Positions 1 to 7,296 of a stretch of DNA of 26,673 bases are shown piece by piece. Numbering within the stretch: position 1 is the first letter of the stretch; each line of letters begins with the position of its first letter. The notes under the pieces are model-generated. The model did no database searches. It saw only the letters and a list, made by a program, of their open reading frames with translations, and had not been told where the DNA came from. This DNA comes from JBOHBN01 sp050698355. Lineage in GTDB: Bacteria > Actinomycetota > Actinomycetes > Streptosporangiales > WHST01. Location: positions 1 to 26,673 of the forward strand of contig JBOHBN010000190.1 of the NCBI GenBank assembly GCA_050698355.1, written 5' to 3'. The position numbers and the translations under genes are program-made.

Positions 1-352
1 GGTCGGGATGCCGTTGCAGGACGTCGACGCCGGTGACGAGCATGCCGGGCGTGCAGAACCCGCACTGCAGGCCGTGTTCGGCGGAGAACGCCGCGCGCAG
101 CTCGTCGATGGCCGGGCCGGACAGACCCTCGACCGTGACGACCTCGCTGCCGTCGCAGGACGCGGCCAGCGTGATGCACGACCGCGCGGGAGCGCCGTCC
201 AGCAGTACGGTGCAAGCGCCGCAGATGCCGTGCTCGCAGCCGAGGTGCGTGCCGGTCAGGTCGAACCGCTCGCGCAACAGGTCGGCCAGCGACAACCGAG
301 CCGGGACGGTGGCCGACCGTGCGGCACCGTTCACCATGAGGCCTACGGTCAC
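1..352 (-). CDS. 2Fe-2S small subunit of a xanthine dehydrogenase-family molybdenum hydroxylase (3' end outside window)
   Basis: This is the electron-transfer subunit that passes electrons from the Mo cofactor to FAD through two 2Fe-2S clusters. Translation from the GTG at 352 gives 117 residues before the window edge. The plant-ferredoxin-like cluster is visible as Cys39, Cys44, Cys47 and Cys59 (CEHGICGAC core). The second cluster domain begins with CGFCTPGM at Cys97 and Cys100. The GTG overlaps the TGA of the FAD subunit by four bases, so the two are translationally coupled. The family is normally about 150-170 residues, so roughly the last third is missing here only because the window ends. 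Family assignment is secure. The substrate is unknown, and the large subunit argues against CO. Confidence 0.93.
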   Translation of the reverse strand, partial: MTVGLMVNGAARSATVPARLSLADLLRERFDLTGTHLGCEHGICGACTVLLDGAPARSCITLAASCDGSEVVTVEGLSGPAIDELRAAFSAEHGLQCGFCTPGMLVTGVDVLQRHPD

Positions 353-1227
353 CTCGTCCACGAAGCGTCCTCCTTCGCGATCGCCTGCTGGAGCGCGCGC
401 CAGACCGTCACCCCGTGCAGGTGCGCGCGATACCGCTCCGCACCGGTGGCCGGTGGGTCGAGAGCGCCGGCGACCGACTCGAGCACATCGTCGTGCGCCA
501 GGTCGGATCGCTCCTTGCCGACGACGTACGACTCCGCCGTCTCCATCCGCAGCGGCGAGCCGCCCGCCGCGCCGAGCCAGACGTCGGCAGCCGCGACTCG
601 CGCGTCGTCGCCCGCCCGTACCAGCGCCACGGCGAACGACTCGCTGAACTCACCCACCTTGCGCGCGGCCTTGTAGAACCCCCACCGCGTACGCGGGGAC
701 GGCGCCGGTACGTCGACGGCGGTCACCAGCTCGTCGTCCTCCAGCGCGCTCGTGAAGAACCCCTCGACGAACGTGCGCGCGGAAAGCTCGCGCTCGCCGC
801 GAGCCGAACGGGCGACCACGGTCGCGTCGAGCGCGGCCATGACGACCGGCCACTCGGCGGACGCGTCGGCGTGCGCGAGGCTGCCGCCGATCGTGCCGCG
901 GTTGCGGATCGCGCGGTAGCCGATACCGGCTGCGACCTCCCGCAGCAGTCCACCCGTCGGGTCGTCGACGCGGCCGTCCTCGAACGCGGCGTGCACCACA
1001 CCCGCGCCGTACCTGGTGCCACCGGTCGGGGCGGCGCCGGTCGCGCGCAGCTCGGCCAGCTTGCTCACGTCGATGAGTACCGACGGCTGGCCCAGCCGCA
1101 TGTTCAGCAGCGGCAGGAGGCTCTGCCCGCCCGCGAGGACCTTGCCCTCGTCGCCGTGCTCGGCGAGCAGGCCGACGGCATGGTCCACGTCGGTGGCGGC
1201 GAGGTAACCAACTGCTGGCGGCTTCAT
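349..1227 (-). CDS. FAD-binding middle subunit of the molybdenum hydroxylase
   Basis: This 292-residue protein is the medium subunit of the CoxM/XDH type, which takes electrons from the 2Fe-2S subunit to FAD. The two FAD pyrophosphate-binding loops are visible: AGGQSLLPLLNMRL starting near residue 32, and TIGGSLAHADASAEWP starting near residue 112. A CO-dehydrogenase flavoprotein C-terminal domain follows (about residues 175-280). Length is normal for the family. The start ATG overlaps the stop of the large subunit by four bases (ATGA), and its own stop overlaps the GTG of the small subunit. The order large, medium, small is a common operon layout for these enzymes. It is probably a cytosolic part of a heterotrimer or dimer of heterotrimers (family knowledge). 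Confidence 0.94.
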   Translation of the reverse strand: MKPPAVGYLAATDVDHAVGLLAEHGDEGKVLAGGQSLLPLLNMRLGQPSVLIDVSKLAELRATGAAPTGGTRYGAGVVHAAFEDGRVDDPTGGLLREVAAGIGYRAIRNRGTIGGSLAHADASAEWPVVMAALDATVVARSARGERELSARTFVEGFFTSALEDDELVTAVDVPAPSPRTRWGFYKAARKVGEFSESFAVALVRAGDDARVAAADVWLGAAGGSPLRMETAESYVVGKERSDLAHDDVLESVAGALDPPATGAERYRAHLHGVTVWRALQQAIAKEDASWTR

Positions 1228-3635
1228 GAGCGGCTCCCTGGCCAGGCGGCCGTGTCCGGATGGCCGTCGGTACGCGCGTCGCGCGGCGTCCGATCGTGCA
1301 AGGCCAGCCAGAGCCGCGCCGGCGTGATCGGGGTGTGGTTCACGGCCACGTCGTACTCGCGCAGCGCGTCGGTGACCGCGTTGGCGACCGCGGCCGGCGG
1401 CGCGATCGCGCCGCCCTCACCCATGCCCTTGATGCCGAGCACGGTGAACGGCGAGAGCGTCTCCATGTGCCCGGTGCGTACGTCTGGCACCTCGCCGGAC
1501 CCGGGCAGCAGGTAGTCCATGAACGTTGTGGACTTCGGCTGACCGTCCTCGTCGTAGGTGAACTCCTCCAGCAGCGCCGAGCCGATGCCCTGCGCGACGC
1601 CGCCGTGGATCTGCCCGTCCACGATGAGCGGGTTCACCACGCACCCGCAGTCCTCGGCGACGACGTAGTCGAGCAGCCGCACGTCACCGGTGTCGGTGTC
1701 GACCTCGACGACCGCGACGTGGGTGGCATACGAGTACGCCCCTGTGTCCACCTCGGGCTGGTACGCGTCGGTCACCTCCAGCATGGGCGCCACGCCGTCG
1801 GGAAGCTTGTCGACGTTCAGGTACGCCGCCGCGCCGACCTCGGCCAGGCTGACGGCCGACTCGGGGCCCAGCGCCTTGCCCTCGGCGAGGGTCACCTCGC
1901 TTGCATCGCAACCCATCAGCCCGGCCGCCACCTGCTTGATCTGGTCGGCCAGCTTGCCGCAGGCGCGGTGCGTGGCACCGCCGGCCATGACCATGCTGCG
2001 GGAGGAGAACGTGCCCATGCCGTATGGCGAGGTGTCGGTGTCGCCGTGCCTGACGCTGATGGCGCCGGGATCGATGCCGACCGCGTCACTCGCGACCTGG
2101 GCGAGGCTGGTCTCCAGGCCCTGGCCGTGCGACTGGATACCCGTGCTCAGGCTGAGGCTTCCGGACGGGTCGAGCGTCGCCTTCACCGACTCGAACCCGA
2201 ACACGACCGGCAGGCCGCGCTGCGCCCATTCGGCTGTGCCGTGCGCGGTCTGCTCGGTATAGGTGGAGTAGCCCACACCGATGCGCTTGTGCGGATCGCC
2301 CGCGCTCGCGGCCTGACGGAGGCGTACCTCGTCGTGCTCCACGGTGTCGGCGGCCATCCGCAGCGAAGCGGCGTAGTCGCCGCTGTCGTAGATCCGCCCG
2401 GTCACCGAGGTGTACGGCATCTCGCCCGGACGGATCAGGTTGCGCTCGCGTACGCGCCGGGGATCCATCGACAGCGCGTGCGCGATCTCGTCGATGGTGC
2501 GCTCGATGGCGAAACACGCGCCGGGACGCGCCACGCCGCGGTACGGCCCGAGCGGAGGCTTGTTCGTCGCGACCGTCGTTGCGGTGAAGCGGTAGTTGCG
2601 CAGCCGGTACGGCCCCGGGATGGTGCCGGACGACATGCCCGCTTCCATCGCCGCGGTCCATGGCCACACCGAGTACGCGCCGCAGTCGACGAGCACGTCG
2701 GCCTCGATGGCGAGCAGCTCGCCGTCCGCCGCGGCGTGTGCGGTCACGCGGTAACGGTGGTCACGGGCGTGCGCGGCGCCGACCAGGTGTTCCCAGCGAT
2801 CCTCTATCCACCGCACTGGGTAGTCGACGCGCATGGCCACGGCGGCGAGCAACACCTCTTCGGGGTCGAGGTTGCACTTGATGCCGAACCCGCCGCCGAC
2901 GTCGGGCGCCACGACGCGCAGCCGCCGCTCCTCCATGCCGAGCAGGTCGGCGAGCGCGCTGCGCACCAGGTGCGGCACCTGGGTGGACGCGTACAGCACC
3001 AGCTGGTCGAGCCGGTGGTCGTAGTACGCCACGCAGCCGCGGGTCTCCAGCGGGATGCCGCTGTGCCGGCCCATCTGGTAGTAGCGGGTGATGCTGACGT
3101 CCGCCTTGGCCGCCGCCTCGTCGACCGCCCCGAGGTCGCCTGCCGTGGCGAGGAACGTGTTGTCCGGCCACTGGTCGTGCACCTTCGGGGCATCCGGTTC
3201 GAGCGCCGCGACCGGGTCGACGACCGCGGGCAGCGGGTCGATGTCGACGTCGACCTGCTCGGCCAGGTCTTCAGCTCTCGCGCGGTCATCGGCGACGACG
3301 AGCGCGACCGGCTCGCCCACGAAGCGCACCTTGTCGGCCGCCAGCAACGGGTACTCCGAATGCCGGAACGCGGGGTGCTTGGCGTCGGCGACGATCGGGC
3401 GGGCGACACCGCGCAGGTCGGCGGCCGTCCAGAACTCCGCGTCGGCGACGCCGTCCGGCTTGCCCAGGTGCTGGATCCGCCCGTGCGGCAGCTGGCTGCG
3501 TACGAACGCCACGTCGCGCATGCCGTGCAGCTTGATGTCGGCGAGGAAGTTGCCGCGCCCGTGCAGGTGCCTGCGGTCTTCCTTGCGCTGCACGCGCGCA
3601 CCGACCCCGCGCGGGGTCGGCGACTGCACCGTCAT
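1224..3635 (-). CDS. Molybdopterin-binding large subunit, xanthine dehydrogenase family (not a form I CO dehydrogenase)
   Basis: This 803-residue catalytic subunit binds Mo-molybdopterin cytosine dinucleotide in the related enzymes and hydroxylates a carbon centre. The a/b hammerhead domain covers about residues 15-125. The Mo-cofactor domains include DVGGGFGIK at 245-253. The catalytic glutamate sits in GIKGMGEGGAIAPP at Glu740. The active-site loop reads GPYRGVARPG at 363-372. It lacks the AYxCSFR Cys signature of form I CO dehydrogenase, so a heteroaromatic or aldehyde-type substrate is more likely (inference). ATG at 3635 has a GGGAAG ribosome site at suitable distance and lies 12 bases after the cupin stop. 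The exact substrate cannot be deduced. Confidence 0.93.
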   Translation of the reverse strand: MTVQSPTPRGVGARVQRKEDRRHLHGRGNFLADIKLHGMRDVAFVRSQLPHGRIQHLGKPDGVADAEFWTAADLRGVARPIVADAKHPAFRHSEYPLLAADKVRFVGEPVALVVADDRARAEDLAEQVDVDIDPLPAVVDPVAALEPDAPKVHDQWPDNTFLATAGDLGAVDEAAAKADVSITRYYQMGRHSGIPLETRGCVAYYDHRLDQLVLYASTQVPHLVRSALADLLGMEERRLRVVAPDVGGGFGIKCNLDPEEVLLAAVAMRVDYPVRWIEDRWEHLVGAAHARDHRYRVTAHAAADGELLAIEADVLVDCGAYSVWPWTAAMEAGMSSGTIPGPYRLRNYRFTATTVATNKPPLGPYRGVARPGACFAIERTIDEIAHALSMDPRRVRERNLIRPGEMPYTSVTGRIYDSGDYAASLRMAADTVEHDEVRLRQAASAGDPHKRIGVGYSTYTEQTAHGTAEWAQRGLPVVFGFESVKATLDPSGSLSLSTGIQSHGQGLETSLAQVASDAVGIDPGAISVRHGDTDTSPYGMGTFSSRSMVMAGGATHRACGKLADQIKQVAAGLMGCDASEVTLAEGKALGPESAVSLAEVGAAAYLNVDKLPDGVAPMLEVTDAYQPEVDTGAYSYATHVAVVEVDTDTGDVRLLDYVVAEDCGCVVNPLIVDGQIHGGVAQGIGSALLEEFTYDEDGQPKSTTFMDYLLPGSGEVPDVRTGHMETLSPFTVLGIKGMGEGGAIAPPAAVANAVTDALREYDVAVNHTPITPARLWLALHDRTPRDARTDGHPDTAAWPGSRS

Positions 3636-3647
3636 CGTCGATCTTCC

Positions 3648-3998
3648 CTACCGCTCGTATGTGCGTGCCTCGAAGGTGATGCAACCGTCCGGGGTTTGCC
3701 ATGGGCCGTGCGCCATGCCGGGCGGGCGGCAGGCGTACTGGCCGGCACCGAACACCTTGTCGAGAGTCAGGTCGTGCAGCGCACCGGAGTAGACGATCAC
3801 TTCTTCCCAGAAGTCGTGCTCCTGCACGCCCATCGGCGTGGTGTCGCACCCGGGATCGAACTTCAACAGCCGCGTGTAGCTACCGGTGTCCTCGTCCTTG
3901 GCGAGGATCATCTCGGTCAGGCCCTGGACGCCGCCGACGGGCGTCCACTCCCGCTGCGCGTCGAACGGGTCCCAGAACTCCATCTCCGGCTTCGGCAC
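3648..3998 (-). CDS. Small single-domain cupin protein
   Basis: This protein of 116 residues has one cupin barrel. The first motif region reads QEHDFWEEVIVYSG (His61, Glu65, Glu66) and the second PPGMAHGPW (His97), giving a plausible but incomplete metal-ligand set. The GTG start at 3998 is preceded by a strong GAGGGG ribosome site. It lies 11 bases after the DUF2848 gene and 12 bases before the molybdenum hydroxylase large subunit, in the same operon. Such cupins can be dioxygenases, isomerases or ligand sensors, and the sequence does not decide which. A role in the same catabolic pathway is inferred from context only. Confidence 0.8.
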   Translation of the reverse strand: MPKPEMEFWDPFDAQREWTPVGGVQGLTEMILAKDEDTGSYTRLLKFDPGCDTTPMGVQEHDFWEEVIVYSGALHDLTLDKVFGAGQYACRPPGMAHGPWQTPDGCITFEARTYER

Positions 3999-4009
3999 GG
4001 TATTCCCCT

Positions 4010-4693
4010 CTACTCGTCCAGAACGGGTAGCTCGTCCACGCGGTACTCGCAGCGCAGGCTACGGTCCAGCACCGGGTCGACCAGCTCGACCTGGAAACCC
4101 CAGCCGGCCTTGAACTGCCCGCCGATGATCGGAAGCGTGCCCGACCACACCACGTCGCCGTCCTCGCGGCCGGCCCGGCCCTCGATCTCGGCGAGGAGCG
4201 CGTCGGGCGTCATCATCGACGCGACAGTGCCGTCCTGGTACGGCGTCGCGGCGCTGTCTTCGAGGACCGCGGCACGCAACTGCAGCTCGTCCCAGTGGTC
4301 GGCGACCTCCTCCATGGGCCAGACTTGTGCGCTCATCGGCTTGTCCACGCACTGCTTTGACCTGACGATGGAGTGCTCCTCCAGCTCGCGGTCGGTGTGG
4401 TCGGATCCGGTGCCGACGTACACCCGTCCGCCGTGCAGAAGCAGCACGAACTCGGCCTCACCGGCCGTACGCGCGCCGTACACGGAAATCCGCGTATCGG
4501 TCGTGACTCGTGCCGGTACGAGCGGGAACACGCTAGGCACCCGCGCCGGGGCCGGGATGCCTTGGTCGGCCAGCTCGCGCACGTGTGCCTCTACCGCCGC
4601 CTGGTCCCTGCCGGTGTACCCGGCGAGGAACACCCGCGACGGCTCGAAGTCCAGCGGCTCGCTGCCCGCTGTGCTGACTACGTCGAATCGCAT
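4010..4693 (-). CDS. DUF2848 family protein
   Basis: The 227-residue protein resembles the DUF2848 family. It shares GYTGRDQAAVEAH near the N-terminus, GSDHTDRELEEHSI in the middle, EEVADHWDELQLR, and a C-terminal half with IGGQFKAGWGFQVELVDPVLDRSL. No biochemical function is established for the family to my knowledge. The ATG at 4693 was chosen because MRFDVV is the natural N-terminus and AGGAG stands seven bases upstream. An extension to 4771 would be a read-through of the upstream gene in another frame. The start overlaps the nitrilase gene by 16 bases, implying translational coupling. The repeated pairing with amidohydrolase and oxidoreductase genes here suggests catabolism of a small carboxylic compound, which is only inference. 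Confidence 0.82.
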   Translation of the reverse strand: MRFDVVSTAGSEPLDFEPSRVFLAGYTGRDQAAVEAHVRELADQGIPAPARVPSVFPLVPARVTTDTRISVYGARTAGEAEFVLLLHGGRVYVGTGSDHTDRELEEHSIVRSKQCVDKPMSAQVWPMEEVADHWDELQLRAAVLEDSAATPYQDGTVASMMTPDALLAEIEGRAGREDGDVVWSGTLPIIGGQFKAGWGFQVELVDPVLDRSLRCEYRVDELPVLDE

Positions 4694-5475
4694 GCCACTC
4701 CTAGGACTCGGTCGGCCAACGCAGGGTAGTCCGCACGCGCAGCGCGCACCGCCTCGACGTCGATATCGCACCGCAGCACGCCGGGACGGTCGTCCAGCTC
4801 ACCGCGGGCCGTACCCCACGCGTCGTACGCCGCCGACGCGCCGAGGAACGTGCTCACCCCCTGCCGTCCCGACGCGTTGCAGGCGACCAGCGCGGCCTGG
4901 TTCTCGATCGCGCGCGCCCGGCACAGGCACCGCCACGCGTCGATACGCGGGAACGGCCAGCCGGCCACGACGAGGAAGACCTCCGCGCCCTGGTCCACCA
5001 TCGCGCGGTACAGCTCGGGAAAACGCAGGTCGTAGCAGGTGGACAGCCCGTAGTGGGTCCCGCCGATCTCAGCGGTGACGACCTGCTCGCCGCGGGTCAG
5101 CACCTGCTGCTCGCGTGAGCCGTACCCGTACAGGTGGATCTTGCGGTACGTCGCCGCGACCTCGCCGTGGTCGTCGATCAGCACCGTGGTGTTGTAGAGG
5201 TCGTCGCCGTCGCGCTCCACCAGGCTGCCGGCGCACAGCACGACCCCGCACTCCCGCGCCAGGTCGGACAGCGCGGCCACCGTCGGCCCGTCCAGGCCCT
5301 CGGCCACCGACGGGTAGTCGTCGAAGCCGAAGTAGCCGGGCAGCCACATCTCCGGCAGCAACACCAGCTCCGCGCCGGCCTCCGCCTCCGCGCGTACGGC
5401 CGCGGAAACCTCGGCAGCCCGGTCCGCCGCCGAGTCGTCGTCGGCGACGCGGAGCTGGACAGCGGCAACCCTCAC
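4678..5475 (-). CDS. Carbon-nitrogen hydrolase (nitrilase superfamily)
   Basis: The 265-residue enzyme should cleave a nonpeptide C-N bond (nitrile, amide or carbamoyl). The complete catalytic triad is visible: Glu42 in LLPEMW, Lys112 in YRKIHLY and Cys147 in STCYDLRFPE. The DLRFPE context after Cys is typical of amidase-like members rather than true nitrilases (family knowledge). Length is normal. The GTG start at 5475 follows a GGCAGG ribosome site and lies seven bases after the stop of the luciferase-like gene. Its 3' end overlaps the DUF2848 gene by 16 bases. Together with the neighbouring oxidoreductases it probably releases ammonia from an intermediate of an N-containing substrate. That pathway role is inferred. 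Confidence 0.9.
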   Translation of the reverse strand: MRVAAVQLRVADDDSAADRAAEVSAAVRAEAEAGAELVLLPEMWLPGYFGFDDYPSVAEGLDGPTVAALSDLARECGVVLCAGSLVERDGDDLYNTTVLIDDHGEVAATYRKIHLYGYGSREQQVLTRGEQVVTAEIGGTHYGLSTCYDLRFPELYRAMVDQGAEVFLVVAGWPFPRIDAWRCLCRARAIENQAALVACNASGRQGVSTFLGASAAYDAWGTARGELDDRPGVLRCDIDVEAVRAARADYPALADRVLGVACDST

Positions 5476-5482
5476 CTGCCCG

Positions 5483-6484
5483 TCACCCGTTCAGCTCGGC
5501 GTCGATGTGCTCCTTGATGTGGTCCAGCTGTTCCAGGTCGTCGTTCAACGGCCCGAGCACTGCGTAGTCCATGCCGTGCTCGGCCAGCTCGGCAAGGCGG
5601 CCCACCTGGTGACCGGTCTCGCCCAGCAGGTAGCACTCCTGCAGGTGCTCGTACGACCGGTGCGTGCCGAACGCCTCCTCCGCCGGCTGCTGCTGCTCGT
5701 CCAGCGCCTGCGCGCGGGTCTTACCCGGGCTGACGTGGATGAAGTTGCAGTGCGCGAACCGCAGCGAGTCGACCGGGCGGTTGATCTCGCCCAGGTACGC
5801 CTTGACCTTCTCCCAGTCACGCAGCAGGAACTCCTGCGTGCCCGAGCATCGCGACAGCCACGCGTCCGCCTTGCCGATACGACGCATCACGCTCGGCGGG
5901 ACGTCGGCCACGTCGTGGTACTCGTCGTCGGGCACCCGACTGCCGCCCGACACCCAGATCTCCGGCATCCGCAACGGACGCGGCTCGATCGTCACGTCGT
6001 CGAACTGGTAGAAGCGCCCGTGGAAGCTGACATTGTCCTGCGTCAGCAGCAGCCTGACCGCCTCGATGATCTCGTCGGTGCGCTTGCCCCGCTCGGAGAT
6101 GTGCGTGCCCGTCGCCTCGAACTCCTGCGGATACCACCCCGGGCCCACACCGAAGACGTAGCGGTCGTTGGACAACCGCATCAGCGTCGAGATCTCCTTG
6201 GCCAGCAACACCGGGTTGCGCAGCGGCAGCACCAGGATCCCCGTGCCGATCCGCGCGCGCTCGGTCAGCGCGGCCGCGTACGTCAGCACCGACATCGGCT
6301 CCAGCCACGCATTGCCGTACAACCCCGGCGCCGTCAACAGGTGATCGATATCCCAGATATCGAAATCGAGCTCCTCACAGCGGGTGATGTACCGCTGCAA
6401 CCGCTTCACCTTCTGCTGCTGTTCCTCGCCGCCCGCCACCTGCCAGGCGTACGACGGAAGCCAGATGCCGATCTTCACGCTCAC
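5483..6484 (-). CDS. LLM-class (luciferase-like) oxidoreductase, probably F420- or FMN-dependent
   Basis: The 333-residue protein has the luciferase-like TIM-barrel pattern. It begins KIGIWLPSYAW, carries ARIGTGILVLPLRNPVLLAKE, and has the family hallmark GVGPGWYPQEFEATG starting at residue 112. The C-terminal half ends with LAELAEHGMDYAVLGPL, typical of the family. In actinomycetes such proteins often use coenzyme F420, while others are FMN-dependent monooxygenases, and the sequence does not settle this. It is the first gene of the putative catabolic operon running to the molybdenum hydroxylase. A GGAGG ribosome site precedes the GTG at 6484. A promoter-like region and the 18-base element at 6499-6516 lie just upstream. 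Confidence 0.88.
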   Translation of the reverse strand: MSVKIGIWLPSYAWQVAGGEEQQQKVKRLQRYITRCEELDFDIWDIDHLLTAPGLYGNAWLEPMSVLTYAAALTERARIGTGILVLPLRNPVLLAKEISTLMRLSNDRYVFGVGPGWYPQEFEATGTHISERGKRTDEIIEAVRLLLTQDNVSFHGRFYQFDDVTIEPRPLRMPEIWVSGGSRVPDDEYHDVADVPPSVMRRIGKADAWLSRCSGTQEFLLRDWEKVKAYLGEINRPVDSLRFAHCNFIHVSPGKTRAQALDEQQQPAEEAFGTHRSYEHLQECYLLGETGHQVGRLAELAEHGMDYAVLGPLNDDLEQLDHIKEHIDAELNG

Positions 6485-6498
6485 GGGCTCACCTCCGA

Positions 6499-6516
6499 TT
6501 TAGAATACAATAGTCT
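6499..6516. promoter_or_regulatory. Putative GntR-family operator, copy 1
   Basis: The plus strand reads TTTAGAATACAATAGTCT. It matches the element at 11947-11964 in 15 of 18 positions and stands out as AT-rich in GC-rich DNA. It lies 15-32 bases upstream of the luciferase-like gene and overlaps its probable -10 region. The regulator gene is immediately upstream, which makes it the best candidate ligand-responsive factor. Symmetry is weak, so the exact bound half-sites are unclear. The assignment is inferred from recurrence and position. Confidence 0.55.
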
Positions 6517-6536
6517 GTCGCCTGGTGCGCGAGCAA
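6507..6536 (-). promoter_or_regulatory. Putative promoter of the oxidoreductase-hydrolase-hydroxylase operon
   Basis: On the minus strand a TTGCTC box (6531-6536) is followed after 18 bases by TATTGT (6507-6512), a plausible sigma-70-type pair. It is inside the short gap between the regulator stop (6561) and the GTG at 6484, so the downstream operon can be transcribed separately from the regulator. The -10 lies within the repeated 18-base element, as expected for repression. Confidence 0.4.
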
Positions 6537-6560
6537 GGGCCCGGTGACACAGTTGTGCGA

Positions 6561-7286
6561 TCAGGTGGTGATGCGCTCGGCCTTGAGGTACGCCAGGGAC
6601 GCGTTCAGACCCTCGCGGATGTGCTTTTGCAGGAGTGCGGCCGCGGCCTTCGAGTCGCCCTTCTCGACCAGGTCGACGAGCTCGATGTGCTGGCCGTGGG
6701 AGACGGCCTGGCGTTCCCTGTCCGGCCTGCAGTGCATGACGAACCGCTGGCAGCTGTGCCACAGGATGCGCAACGTACGCAGCAACACGCCGTCACCGAG
6801 CGCGTCGAACAGCGCGAAGTGGAAGCTGTGGTGTGCCTCCAGGTACTCCTCGCTGACGCCGTCGTCGCCGAGCGCCTGCATCCGTTCGGCCCAGAACCGC
6901 ATGGTCGCCACCATCGTCGCGTCGGCGGACTTCGCCGCACGCTTGGCGGCGATCATCTCGATGTGTTCGAGCAACCGGAAGCAGTCCTCGAGGTCCTGCT
7001 CGGTCAGCGGGCGTACGATCGCGCCTCGCCGCGGCACGTTGTCGACGAGGCCCTCGGCCTCCAGCTGGCGCATCGCCTCGCGCAGCGGCACCCGGCTGAT
7101 GCCGAACTCCTCGGCCAGCGCGTACAGCGGCACCCGCTCACCCGGCCCGAGCCGGCCGAGGACGATGCGCTGACGGACCTCTGCAGTGACGTACTCGACG
7201 ATCGTCTCGGGTGGGGTGGACCTGGTACCGGGCACCTTCGCTGGTGACATCACTACCGGTCCAACCTCCCCGTCGACTCGAGCCAT
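6561..7286 (-). CDS. GntR-family transcriptional regulator, FCD (FadR-like) subfamily
   Basis: The 241-residue protein has an N-terminal winged helix-turn-helix (about residues 27-93), with RVPLREAMRQLEAEGLV and RRGAIVRPLT as the classic GntR signature. An all-helical FCD ligand domain follows (about 98-230). His156, His200 and His222 are in positions where FCD domains usually bind metal and an organic acid. The gene follows the binding-protein gene by 10 bases, so it is probably the last gene of the transporter operon. The next operon begins just downstream. ATG at 7286 lacks a clear ribosome site; GTG/ATG at 7253/7250, behind GGGGAGG, is an alternative start. It probably represses both flanking units in the absence of substrate (inference). 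Confidence 0.9.
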   Translation of the reverse strand: MARVDGEVGPVVMSPAKVPGTRSTPPETIVEYVTAEVRQRIVLGRLGPGERVPLYALAEEFGISRVPLREAMRQLEAEGLVDNVPRRGAIVRPLTEQDLEDCFRLLEHIEMIAAKRAAKSADATMVATMRFWAERMQALGDDGVSEEYLEAHHSFHFALFDALGDGVLLRTLRILWHSCQRFVMHCRPDRERQAVSHGQHIELVDLVEKGDSKAAAALLQKHIREGLNASLAYLKAERITT

Positions 7287-7296
7287 TATGGACTAC

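Noticed and set aside
1224..3635. Carbon monoxide dehydrogenase (CoxL) call for the large subunit.
   Set aside because: The active-site loop is GPYRGVARPG and lacks the AYxCSFR cysteine needed for the Mo-Cu site of form I enzymes.
1260..5078. Very long open frame on the plus strand (1272 codons) and similar long plus-strand frames at 415-1515, 13372-15759 and 19096-21153.
   Set aside because: They are antisense to well-supported minus-strand genes, encode Arg/His/Val-rich sequences with no family motif, and are the usual by-product of third-position GC bias.
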